A DNA stretch of 5,891 nucleotides from Treponema sp. (GCA_031254175.1 JAIRUY010000107.1:1-5891), one strand, 5' to 3'. Positions 1 through 5,891 are shown, numbered from the stretch's first letter. Numbers and translations are program-made. The notes: generated by a model not told the origin, from the letters alone.

Positions 1-506
1 CTTGCAGCAGAAGTTGATGAAGCTGCAGGTCTCGATGAGGTTGTTGTTTGAGCTGCGGCAGGCCTTTGAGTTGAAGCAGAGGCTGTTGCTGCCGGCGCTT
101 GTGTAGTTGCTCTAACCTGCTGAGTCTGCTGGGTTGTAGCAGGTACATTCTGGTTATCAGGAACGGCGGCTGAGACAGGCCTGGGTATTTGAATTGTCAG
201 GCGATCTCCGTCATTACTGTCAATCGCTGCAGTTGATTCAGGCGGTGCAGTACCATCTATATAAATATTAGTTTCCTGAGAATTGTTAATCACTGGAGAA
301 TTATTAATCACAGGCTGTAAGGGATTACCGGTATTATCCGCCGGCTGTATGCTTCCTGCCGGTTGAACAGGCACAGAGGCAGAAAAGGCAGATCCCGGTG
401 TCTGTAATCTTGGCGCTAGGAAAACCATCGCGACAATTACGGCTACAATTAAAAATACACCCACTGATACGGCAACCAACAGCAGCTTTTTCTGTTCTTT
501 TTCCAT
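1..506 (-). CDS. Membrane-anchored protein with low-complexity linker (5' part only; possible SPOR-type protein)
   Basis: Only the first 168 codons are present; the gene continues past the left edge. The start is ATG at 506, two bases after the coaE stop, with a GGGGAA Shine-Dalgarno-like sequence about 9 bases upstream inside the coaE end. The protein has a short charged cytoplasmic start (MEKEQKK), one transmembrane helix at about residues 8-31, then a region rich in Pro, Ala, Thr, Ser and Gln (about 32-168) with a tandem PVINNS repeat at 65-76. It has no cysteine. This is the shape of a single-pass inner-membrane protein with its functional domain at the far end of a disordered periplasmic linker, as in FtsN/SPOR-domain proteins. 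The SPOR domain itself would lie outside the window, so that assignment is inference; a TonB-like or other linker protein is also possible. It is probably co-transcribed with coaE. Confidence 0.75.
   Translation of the reverse strand, partial: MEKEQKKLLLVAVSVGVFLIVAVIVAMVFLAPRLQTPGSAFSASVPVQPAGSIQPADNTGNPLQPVINNSPVINNSQETNIYIDGTAPPESTAAIDSNDGDRLTIQIPRPVSAAVPDNQNVPATTQQTQQVRATTQAPAATASASTQRPAAAQTTTSSRPAASSTSAA
279..314 (-). repeat. 18-bp direct tandem repeat (2 copies) encoding PVINNS-PVINNS
   Basis: Two adjacent 18-base units (297-314 and 279-296) differ at two positions, and both encode Pro-Val-Ile-Asn-Asn-Ser. They sit in the low-complexity linker just outside the membrane helix. Both differences are third-base and silent. 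The repeat is in frame, so a change in copy number would only alter linker length. Confidence 0.8.
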
Positions 507-508
507 AA

Positions 509-1129
509 CTAACAATTCCCCAATATTTTATCGAACCGGCGTTCCAGCTTTTGGTTTCGCTTCCTGCTGCAGGAAGGTTCCCCTCCGTTAAATCCCGGGT
601 TTTCTACTATATAAATTTCGGCATTTTTAGCTAAATATTGAGAGTTGAAATCTTTCTGGCTGACAAAGCGTGCCAGGATTTCCCGCCAGGAAAGCCCGTC
701 TCGCCGTCTTGCTCTTAAAAGCCGTGTAAAAAAAGGCGCTGAAACAAGAATTATCTTTTCAAGCCGGTTAAAAACAATCGACTTATGCAGGAGAGCCGCG
801 TTTATTATGCAAGCTCTGTCCCCGGCTCTGTCCCTTTCCGCTATCCATTCCTCGGTCAGGCGGTTTACGGGAGGATGTACAATGGCTTCAAGAGCGGTGA
901 GGTTTTCCGGTTTTCCAAAAACACGCTGTCCCAAAAGCCGTCTGTCCAAAGAACCGTCTGTTTTTTGCAGATCAGCGCCAAATTGGGCAAAAATGTTCTT
1001 TTTTTCAGCTTCAAGCGCCTGATAGCCCAATTTGTCTACATCAAGAACGCCCAGTCCGCGCGCTTCAAGAAGAGAGGCAATATAGTTTTTTCCTGCGCAG
1101 TATTTTCCTGTGAGGCCGAAGATTTGCAT
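509..1129 (-). CDS. coaE: Dephospho-CoA kinase
   Basis: This enzyme phosphorylates the ribose 3'-hydroxyl of dephospho-CoA with ATP, the last step of coenzyme A synthesis, in the cytoplasm. The 206-residue product has the normal length for the family. Family landmarks in order are the P-loop GLTGKYCAGKN (5-15), VLDVDKLG (28-35, the DxD substrate/Mg site), FGADLQKTDGSLDRRLLGQRVF (50-71), LEAIVHP (80-86), the lid region around RLLRARRRDGLSWREILARFVSQKDF (136-161), and Q158. The P-loop ends in Asn15 where most kinases have Ser or Thr. The ATG at 1129 is chosen because the family begins one or two residues before the P-loop. The frame stays open to an ATG at 1219, but that would add 30 residues not expected for CoaE and overlap the divergent protease gene. 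No clear ribosome binding site precedes 1129. The C-terminal 30 residues are basic and variable. Confidence 0.9.
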   Translation of the reverse strand: MQIFGLTGKYCAGKNYIASLLEARGLGVLDVDKLGYQALEAEKKNIFAQFGADLQKTDGSLDRRLLGQRVFGKPENLTALEAIVHPPVNRLTEEWIAERDRAGDRACIINAALLHKSIVFNRLEKIILVSAPFFTRLLRARRRDGLSWREILARFVSQKDFNSQYLAKNAEIYIVENPGFNGGEPSCSRKRNQKLERRFDKILGNC

Positions 1130-1207
1130 ATTTTTATAATCGGCAGGAACACCGATAACACAAGTTACTTGATCTGCCGCGATCGTTTTGATAACCTCAA
1201 ATACAGG

Positions 1208-1837
1208 ATGAATTTTCAAGAAACTCTGTATTTACTTCCCGGCATACTCCTTGGATTGACAGTCCATGAATTCTGCCATGCCTTTTGTGCTTTTAAGCTG
1301 GGAGACAGCACAGCCAGAGATCAGGGCAGACTGACATTGAATCCGTTAAAGCACATTGATATTGTTGGCTTTATTTTTATTATTATCGCCGGTTTTGGAT
1401 GGGCAAAACCGGTGCAGTTTGATCCCCGGCAATTAAAGAATTACAGACGGGATAAAGCGCTGATTGCGGCGGCCGGCCCTCTGTCAAACCTTGCGCTGGG
1501 TATAATTTTGATTTTTATTGTCAGGATGATGATGCCTCGTTTTCTTGAAGAAGAAAACATTGGTGTTTTTACTGAAAGTTTATTTCATGTAATTTTTTAT
1601 GCTGCTTCAATTAACTTTGGCTTATTTATTTTCAATCTGCTTCCAATTCCGCCTCTTGACGGCAGCCATATAGTTTTTTCAGGACTTAATCTCAACCCTG
1701 AAACAGAAGAAAGAATTAGAAGGATTGGTATGCCGTTATTAATACTCATTATCATTGTTCAAAATTATACGAATATAACCATCATTCCAATTGGCAGAAT
1801 GATCAGCGCAATTGTTAAATTTTTTCTGTCTGTCTAG
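1208..1837 (+). CDS. Site-2 protease family integral membrane metalloprotease (M50, YwhC-like)
   Basis: This is a small intramembrane zinc protease of 209 residues. The zinc site HEFCH (20-24) fits HExxH inside the first membrane helix. The second conserved motif, NLLPIPPLDG (143-152), supplies the third zinc ligand Asp151. Between them are QGRLTLNPLKHID (39-51), GFGWAKPV (62-69) and AAAGPLSNLALG (87-98), hallmarks of the minimal YwhC-type branch without a PDZ domain. At least four hydrophobic segments are visible (about 5-27, 50-65, 85-107, 175-195), plus one around the LDG motif. The start is ATG at 1208, where homology begins; the longer open frame upstream is only the reverse of coaE. No strong ribosome binding site is seen, and an in-frame TTG at 1169 is a weaker alternative. 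It is divergent from coaE and convergent with the cyclase gene. The substrate is unknown; this branch is usually not the RseP sigma-factor protease. Confidence 0.9.
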   Translation: MNFQETLYLLPGILLGLTVHEFCHAFCAFKLGDSTARDQGRLTLNPLKHIDIVGFIFIIIAGFGWAKPVQFDPRQLKNYRRDKALIAAAGPLSNLALGIILIFIVRMMMPRFLEEENIGVFTESLFHVIFYAASINFGLFIFNLLPIPPLDGSHIVFSGLNLNPETEERIRRIGMPLLILIIIVQNYTNITIIPIGRMISAIVKFFLSV

Positions 1838-1866
1838 GTGAAACTTTTCCTGTACATTAAGGGTTT

Positions 1867-3777
1867 TTAGAGATTCTCATTAATCACTTCCCAGGCAAAT
1901 ACAGGATCTGAATATCCCTTAACCGAAATTTCGCGCTTTTCACTGAAGGTAAAATAATTTTTGGTTTTTTCCCAGGCCGCCTGAGCTGCCAAAATACCGC
2001 CTGCCGGAGCATTACTTTCCATGCGCTGCGCAATGTTAACAGCAGCGCCTATTACCGTATACTCAATTCTGGTTTTATTACCTAAGTTTCCCACAATAAC
2101 TTTGCCTGTATTTACCCCTATCCTGACTTTAAGATCAATGCCTGCGATGGGCTTCCATTTTTCTGCCAGTATTTTTATTCTTTTCTGCATAGCGATTGCT
2201 GCCCTGATGCATTGTTCACAGTGGTCAGGCATATCATAAGGATCACCAAAAAACGCAAGTATCCCATCACCCATAAATTTATCTACAGAGCCGCCGTGAC
2301 TGAATATAATCTCTGCCATGCTTTCCAAATAATCGTTCAAAAAATTATGTACTTCATCAGGGTTTTTGTCGGAACTCCATTTGGTAAATCCGGAAATGTC
2401 AGAAAAAAGAATAGTCAATTCTTTATATGACGGAATCAGCTCTGTCTTGCCTTCTCGTATTACCCTTTCTGCAAGTGCATAGGGAAAATATCTGGAAAGG
2501 GCGCTGCGAAAAAGAAGTTGTTCATGATAACGAACAAAAAACAGTTTTGAAAAACCCAAAACCCAGGATGCAAACACAAAAAAAACAGGAACGCCATACC
2601 AGGGTATCCGGCCTTTATAATTCCATAAACAAAAAACGCTTATAGTTAAAAATAAAAAAAGGAAGATGTGACCGGAATGGAAAAATCGTTCTTTTCCCTG
2701 TAGACACAAAAATAAAGCTGACAAGAAGAGAATAAAAAGCAAAAATGATTTTAAAGCTATGTGGTTTTCTGTAAAAAAAACTTCGTCAAGGATTCCGCTG
2801 AGAACTGCCGCATGAATCCCGGAAAGCGGATACATTGCATCAAAAGGGGTATTTCCGTAATCCCGCTTTCCGGAAGTTGTGTCAGCGATAATTGCTATTA
2901 CTCCGTAAAATTCTGAAAATAAATCAATCGCTTCTGCTTCGGCAATTTCGATAAGTTTAGAAAAAGAATAACGATAATAATTTGTTTCCCAGCGAACAGA
3001 ATAAGGAATCAATAAATTACCATAAGCGTCGCATGGAATTATCAGTGGTTTTTCTCCTTCTCCCATTGGAAGAATGAGGCCTTTACCGGAAATAAATTCC
3101 AGTTCTTCAGGTTTAATTCCCAAATCCCGCACAGCCAGAGCAAGAGGCAAAGAAGGAATAACGCCGTCTTCCCATTGATAAAAAAGCGGAACACGGCGGT
3201 ATATTCCATTTTTGTCCGGGTGAATACCTATATGCCCTAACATTGTTGCAGATGATGAAATATCTGCATTTGACATTACGAAGGACACAGCTTTAGGGAT
3301 TTTTTTTGTATCGCCTTTTATATGCCAAAGATTTTCTTTTAATTTATTTCGGTTTTGTTCTTCAATAACAGGACTAAAAGCGTTATATCCTTCAGGAACG
3401 GGAACAACTGAATAAACAAGGTTATCAAACGATTCTGAAGCATTAACCATTTTTATATCACCTGATTTCCGGCTCTGGAAAATAAAATCTAACCCTGCTG
3501 ATGCTCCATAATCACCTAAAACAGCAAGGAGATCGCCAAATGCTTCTCTTGAATCAAGTCTTTCGCCAAGCGCCGCTTCCGAACTGTCATTTAAGTCAAT
3601 TTTTAAAATACGGGGATTAAGAGACCGTTGATTACGATTTACCAGATGTTTTATTCCCAGATCATAAAAAAACAAATCTAAAGAATCAAAAGAACCGAGC
3701 CGCCAAAAAATCAGCGATAAAATCAGTGAAATAAAAACTGAAACTGTTTTAATGATGAATGACGACGGTTTTAACAT
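1867..3777 (-). CDS. CHASE2-domain class III (IIIb-type) adenylate cyclase, membrane-bound
   Basis: The 636-residue protein probably makes cAMP from ATP in response to an extracytoplasmic signal. In order it has an N-terminal membrane helix (about 7-26), a large periplasmic CHASE2-type sensor (about 30-335, including LNPRILKIDLND, GASAGLDFIF and GVIAIIADTTSGKRDYGNTP), three membrane helices (about 341-359, 369-386, 392-413), a short linker, and a C-terminal cyclase domain (about 450-636). All catalytic positions can be read: metal-binding Asp460 (ILFSDISGFT) and Asp504 (FMGDG), adenine-selecting Lys500, Thr574 in EYTVIG (Thr in place of Asp, as in class IIIb), and transition-state Asn581 and Arg585 (VNIAQR). 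It is therefore expected to be active and to prefer ATP. The start ATG at 3777 lies inside the end of the DUF4384-like gene (29-bp overlap), with GGAAG about 8 bases upstream, which suggests co-transcription and coupled translation. CHASE2 ligands are not known. Confidence 0.92.
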   Translation of the reverse strand: MLKPSSFIIKTVSVFISLILSLIFWRLGSFDSLDLFFYDLGIKHLVNRNQRSLNPRILKIDLNDSSEAALGERLDSREAFGDLLAVLGDYGASAGLDFIFQSRKSGDIKMVNASESFDNLVYSVVPVPEGYNAFSPVIEEQNRNKLKENLWHIKGDTKKIPKAVSFVMSNADISSSATMLGHIGIHPDKNGIYRRVPLFYQWEDGVIPSLPLALAVRDLGIKPEELEFISGKGLILPMGEGEKPLIIPCDAYGNLLIPYSVRWETNYYRYSFSKLIEIAEAEAIDLFSEFYGVIAIIADTTSGKRDYGNTPFDAMYPLSGIHAAVLSGILDEVFFTENHIALKSFLLFILFLSALFLCLQGKERFFHSGHIFLFLFLTISVFCLWNYKGRIPWYGVPVFFVFASWVLGFSKLFFVRYHEQLLFRSALSRYFPYALAERVIREGKTELIPSYKELTILFSDISGFTKWSSDKNPDEVHNFLNDYLESMAEIIFSHGGSVDKFMGDGILAFFGDPYDMPDHCEQCIRAAIAMQKRIKILAEKWKPIAGIDLKVRIGVNTGKVIVGNLGNKTRIEYTVIGAAVNIAQRMESNAPAGGILAAQAAWEKTKNYFTFSEKREISVKGYSDPVFAWEVINENL

Positions 3778-4303
3778 ATATATTACTTCCGGAAAACTCT
3801 GTGCCGTTTATTTCTTTTCCGCGGAAAACGCCGCCCATACCTATTGGTTTTTCAGGATTTTCGCTTAACAAAGATGCTTCACGCCTCGCTCTTGCAACGG
3901 CGTTATTAAGCGCCCTTGTTGTTCTGGTATTCTGTCTGTTGTTGTAGGCATTGATTGCGTTTTTCAGTTCAATCTGCTCATTCAAGCTAATTACAACATG
4001 AAAGGTCTCAGAACCGGAAGGGGGTGTTATTATTACAGGACCAATCGTCCATGTTTCATTTGTGTCAAGTTGTCTGTTAATTATCTCCATTCTTTCATCA
4101 TCCTGGATGATTATATAGGCATAACAAGATTGGTTTGTTCTAATGATAATATCAAACCTGTCATTATTTGTCATTTCTACACGCCTTGAAAAAGAAATAC
4201 TTTCGTTATTTTTAACCAGAGCCATTGACCAGACAAGGTTTTGCTGAGCCCAGAGAGATGATGAAAATAAAGAAAATGCCAGAAAAGCAGCCAGTTTTTT
4301 CAC
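3749..4303 (-). CDS. Exported DUF4384-like protein
   Basis: The 184-residue protein has a clear signal peptide (MKKLAAFLAFSLFSSSLWA, cut before QQ at about 19/20). The mature part has a beta-rich core at about 45-107 (FDIIIRTNQSCYAYIIIQ, then WTIGPVIITPPSGSETFHVVIS) that follows the pattern of DUF4384: a chain of the form YxYxxxQ, a ratio of polar turns, then a PPxGxExxxVxxS strand. The domain assignment is by eye and moderate. A segment rich in Arg and Asn (about 117-141, with RTTR and RARR) and a 40-residue tail follow. The start is GTG at 4303, preceded at very short distance by GGAGGG; no in-frame ATG fits the signal peptide. DUF4384 often accompanies or is fused to caspase-like proteases, and one is encoded divergently next door with a nearly identical signal peptide. 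The gene overlaps the downstream cyclase gene by 29 bp. Its molecular role is unknown. Confidence 0.85.
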   Translation of the reverse strand: MKKLAAFLAFSLFSSSLWAQQNLVWSMALVKNNESISFSRRVEMTNNDRFDIIIRTNQSCYAYIIIQDDERMEIINRQLDTNETWTIGPVIITPPSGSETFHVVISLNEQIELKNAINAYNNRQNTRTTRALNNAVARARREASLLSENPEKPIGMGGVFRGKEINGTEFSGSNIYVKTVVIHH

Positions 4304-4306
4304 AAA

Positions 4307-4312
4307 CCCTCC
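4307..4312 (-). promoter_or_regulatory. Ribosome binding site deciding a GTG start
   Basis: On the minus strand GGAGGG stands three bases before GTG at 4303. It is the strongest Shine-Dalgarno match in the window and supports GTG as the start of the DUF4384-like gene, although the spacing is shorter than usual. Confidence 0.7.
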
Positions 4313-4321
4313 AAGAATATC

Positions 4322-4350
4322 ATTTTACAGTTTGAACCCTGTTTAAGCAA
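4322..4350 (-). promoter_or_regulatory. Sigma-70-type promoter for the DUF4384-like/cyclase operon
   Basis: On the minus strand TTGCTT (4350-4345) and TAAAAT (4327-4322) are separated by exactly 17 bases. The -10 box matches the consensus at 5 of 6 positions; the -35 box matches mainly in its TTG. A run of seven A (4370-4364) lies upstream of the -35 box, where an UP element would be. Transcription would begin near 4315, giving a leader of about a dozen bases that carries the GGAGGG site. This is a prediction from sequence only. Confidence 0.5.
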
Positions 4351-4370
4351 GGTAAAACAGGTCTTTTTTT
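4338..4370 (+). promoter_or_regulatory. Dyad symmetry with T-tract in the divergent intergenic region (operator or attenuator-like hairpin)
   Basis: CCTGTTT (4338-4344) and AAACAGG (4355-4361) form a perfect 7-bp inverted repeat around a 10-base spacer, followed on the + strand by TC and seven T (4364-4370). Read as RNA in the + direction it has the form of a weak intrinsic terminator, but no + strand gene ends before it. It could be an attenuator in the leader of the caspase-like gene, which starts at 4403. Read as DNA it covers the -35 box of the minus-strand promoter and could be a repressor site. The sequence alone does not decide between these. Confidence 0.4.
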
Positions 4371-4402
4371 ATTAATGTTTTTCAGTTACAGTAAGTATAT
4401 TC

Positions 4403-5891
4403 ATGAAGAAATTGGCTGTTTTTATAATTTTTGTTTTTTTCACTTCCTGTCTTTGGGGACAACAAAAATTTGCGCTTGTAATTGGAAATGGCAGCTATAC
4501 CGGCATCTCCGCGCTTCGCAATCCGGTAAATGACGCAAATGATGTTGCCGCTGCTTTGCAGGAACTTGGGTTTACCGTAGAAAAGGTTTTGAACGGAGAC
4601 TTTGAGCAAATGGAAAATGCTGTAATAAACCTTAAGAGACGGCTTGGCGGATCCAGAAATTCTTACGGCTTCTTTTTTTACGCCGGACACGGAGCGCAGG
4701 CAAACGGGGAAAATTATTTAATTCCTGTAGAAGCCAGTACCATTCAAAACGAAACTCATCTTCGCCTGAGGGCAGTTTCTCTTCAATTTATTATGGACAG
4801 TTTAAATGAAGCCGGAAATGAACTCAATATGATTGTGCTGGATGCCTGCCGTGACAACCCGTTTGGCTGGAACCGGAGCGGCCGCCGTGGTCTTTCGGTA
4901 GTCAGTTATGCGCCAGCCGGGTCTATCGTAATGTATGCAACCAGCGCCAATTCTGTGGCAGAAGATGGTTCCGGGCGTAACGGGTTATTTACAACACAGC
5001 TTTTAAATAACCTTAAAGCTCCCGGTTTAAGTGTGTTTGAAATATTTGACAAAACTATGGGCGATGTTATCAGAGTAAGCAACGGAAGACAGCATCCTGA
5101 ACTTTCTTTAAGGTTTCCCGGCGCAGCTTCTGCCTACCTTGGCCTGCGCTCGTCACCTTCTTCTGCGCCTGCGCCAAGCCCTTCCATTGTGCCGCAGTCT
5201 TTACCTTCCAATATGTTACGGGTAGAAGGCGGTACGTTTCAGATGGGGAGCGCAAGAGGCGGCGGAAACGATGAAAGACCTGTACGCGATGTTACTGTAA
5301 CTTCATTTTTAATGTCGAAATATCAGGTAACGCAAAAAGAATGGCTCGAAGTAATGGAGAGGACAATCGAACAGCAGCGAATTGCAGCTGGCAGTGATTT
5401 GTTATACGGACGCGGAGATAATTATCCCGTATATTATGTGAGTTGGCTCGAAGCCGTGGAATACTGCAACAGGCTGAGTATTAAAGAAGGTTTGACTCCT
5501 GTTTACAGCGTGGCAGGCAGCAATGTCACCTGCGACTGGACAGCAGACGGATACCGGTTGCCGACAGAAGCTGAATGGGAATATGCGGCGAAGGGCGGGA
5601 ACAAGGATACCCTTTTATTTGAATATTCAGGGAGCAATAATGCGGAAGCGGTGGCATGGTATGCATCCAACAGCGGAGGAGGCGTTAAACCTGTAGGAAC
5701 AAAAGCGCCTAACAGTTTGGGATTTTACGATATGAGCGGCAATGTATTTGAATGGTGCTGGGATTGGTATGGACCATATCCGGGCGGTGCGCAGCTCGAT
5801 CCAACAGGCGCGCCTTCCGGATCTCACCGCGTGATTCGCGGCGGGGCCTGGTACGATTTTTCTTCTTTCTTGCGTTCTGCATCCAGGGATT
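4403..5891 (+). CDS. Exported caspase-like (peptidase C14) protease fused to an SUMF1/FGE-like domain (3' end missing)
   Basis: The first 496 codons are present and the frame is open to the right edge. ATG at 4403 opens a signal peptide (MKKLAVFIIFVFFTSCLWG, then QQ); Cys16 in FTSC could instead make a loose spirochaetal lipobox. The caspase p20-like domain (about 22-245) starts with FALVIGNGSY and LRNPVNDANDV, and has the catalytic pair His96 (YAGHG) and Cys149 (DACRDNPF). Asp44 and Asp147 sit where metacaspases have acidic S1-pocket residues, so cleavage after Arg or Lys is more likely than after Asp. A Ser/Pro/Ala linker (about 249-269) leads to an SUMF1/FGE-like domain (271 to the end): GGTFQMGS, VTSFLMSKYQVTQKEW, PVYYVSWLEAVEYCNRLS, YRLPTEAEWEYAAKGG, NSLGFYDMSGNVFEWCWDWYG and VIRGGAWYDF. 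FGE's active-site cysteine pair after the GGS/GGA motif is absent, so this part probably binds or shapes substrates. Roughly 20-40 residues should finish the domain. No clear ribosome binding site or promoter is seen. Confidence 0.9.
   Translation, partial: MKKLAVFIIFVFFTSCLWGQQKFALVIGNGSYTGISALRNPVNDANDVAAALQELGFTVEKVLNGDFEQMENAVINLKRRLGGSRNSYGFFFYAGHGAQANGENYLIPVEASTIQNETHLRLRAVSLQFIMDSLNEAGNELNMIVLDACRDNPFGWNRSGRRGLSVVSYAPAGSIVMYATSANSVAEDGSGRNGLFTTQLLNNLKAPGLSVFEIFDKTMGDVIRVSNGRQHPELSLRFPGAASAYLGLRSSPSSAPAPSPSIVPQSLPSNMLRVEGGTFQMGSARGGGNDERPVRDVTVTSFLMSKYQVTQKEWLEVMERTIEQQRIAAGSDLLYGRGDNYPVYYVSWLEAVEYCNRLSIKEGLTPVYSVAGSNVTCDWTADGYRLPTEAEWEYAAKGGNKDTLLFEYSGSNNAEAVAWYASNSGGGVKPVGTKAPNSLGFYDMSGNVFEWCWDWYGPYPGGAQLDPTGAPSGSHRVIRGGAWYDFSSFLRSASRD

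Noticed and set aside
645..1022. Plus-strand open frame of 125 codons
   Set aside because: It lies wholly antisense within coaE; the translation is Ser/Arg-rich without any recognisable family.
1169..1195. TTGATC and GATAAC as a promoter for the M50 gene
   Set aside because: The spacing is 15 bases and the boxes are poor, and a start site would fall almost on the ATG.
785..1207. Long N-terminal extension of the M50 protease frame
   Set aside because: It is the antisense of coaE and has no membrane or protease motif; the family homology begins at the ATG at 1208.
1838..1866. Bidirectional terminator between the convergent protease and cyclase genes
   Set aside because: The 29 bases contain no inverted repeat of useful length; only a short T run is present.
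2021..2645. Three short plus-strand open frames
   Set aside because: All are antisense to the cyclase catalytic and membrane region, whose motifs are intact on the minus strand.
4382..4690. Minus-strand open frame of 102 codons
   Set aside because: It is antisense to the caspase domain, whose residues up to the catalytic His are clearly coding on the plus strand.
5070..5827. Two short minus-strand open frames
   Set aside because: Antisense to the caspase end and the FGE-like domain; low-complexity translations without family features.
4403..5891. Classical cytoplasmic anti-phage caspase effector
   Set aside because: The signal peptide places the protease outside the cytoplasm, and no STAND, gasdermin, CRISPR or toxin-type partner gene is present in the window.

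Overview
The window looks like a chromosomal segment of a Treponema-type spirochaete. The clues are the CoaE with an unusual P-loop, the CHASE2-cyclase architecture, and the wording of the SUMF1/FGE-like domain (GGTFQMGS, YRLPTEAEWEYAAKGG, DMSGNVFEW), a domain treponemes carry in many copies. This assignment is from memory of families, not from a search. The left part (coaE) is visibly richer in GC than the AT-rich cyclase gene.

Layout: 1-506 (-) is the 5' part of a membrane-anchored protein with a long Ala/Thr/Gln/Pro linker, running off the left edge. It lies 2 bp downstream of coaE (509-1129, -), so the two probably share a transcript. Across a 78-bp gap, in the opposite direction, is a small YwhC-like site-2 protease (M50, 1208-1837, +). 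It converges on a gene on the other strand for a CHASE2-class III adenylate cyclase (1867-3777, -). The cyclase gene overlaps by 29 bp the end of a gene for a small secreted DUF4384-like protein (3749-4303, -). A 99-bp divergent intergenic region with a good promoter and a dyad symmetry separates that pair from a large + strand gene (4403 to the right edge). The latter encodes an exported caspase-like (C14) protease fused to an SUMF1/FGE-like domain and is cut off at the window end.

The most interesting part is 1867-5891. A membrane cyclase with an extracytoplasmic CHASE2 sensor, an exported DUF4384-like protein and an exported caspase-FGE fusion share one control region. The two exported proteins begin with almost the same signal peptide (MKKLAxF...LWxQQ). 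DUF4384 and caspase domains are known to occur together, so a functional link is plausible, but partnership and any tie to cyclic-nucleotide signalling are inference. The left half (coaE, M50 protease) looks like housekeeping sequence. No RNA gene, CRISPR array or mobile element was seen, and no gene-free stretch is longer than 100 bp.
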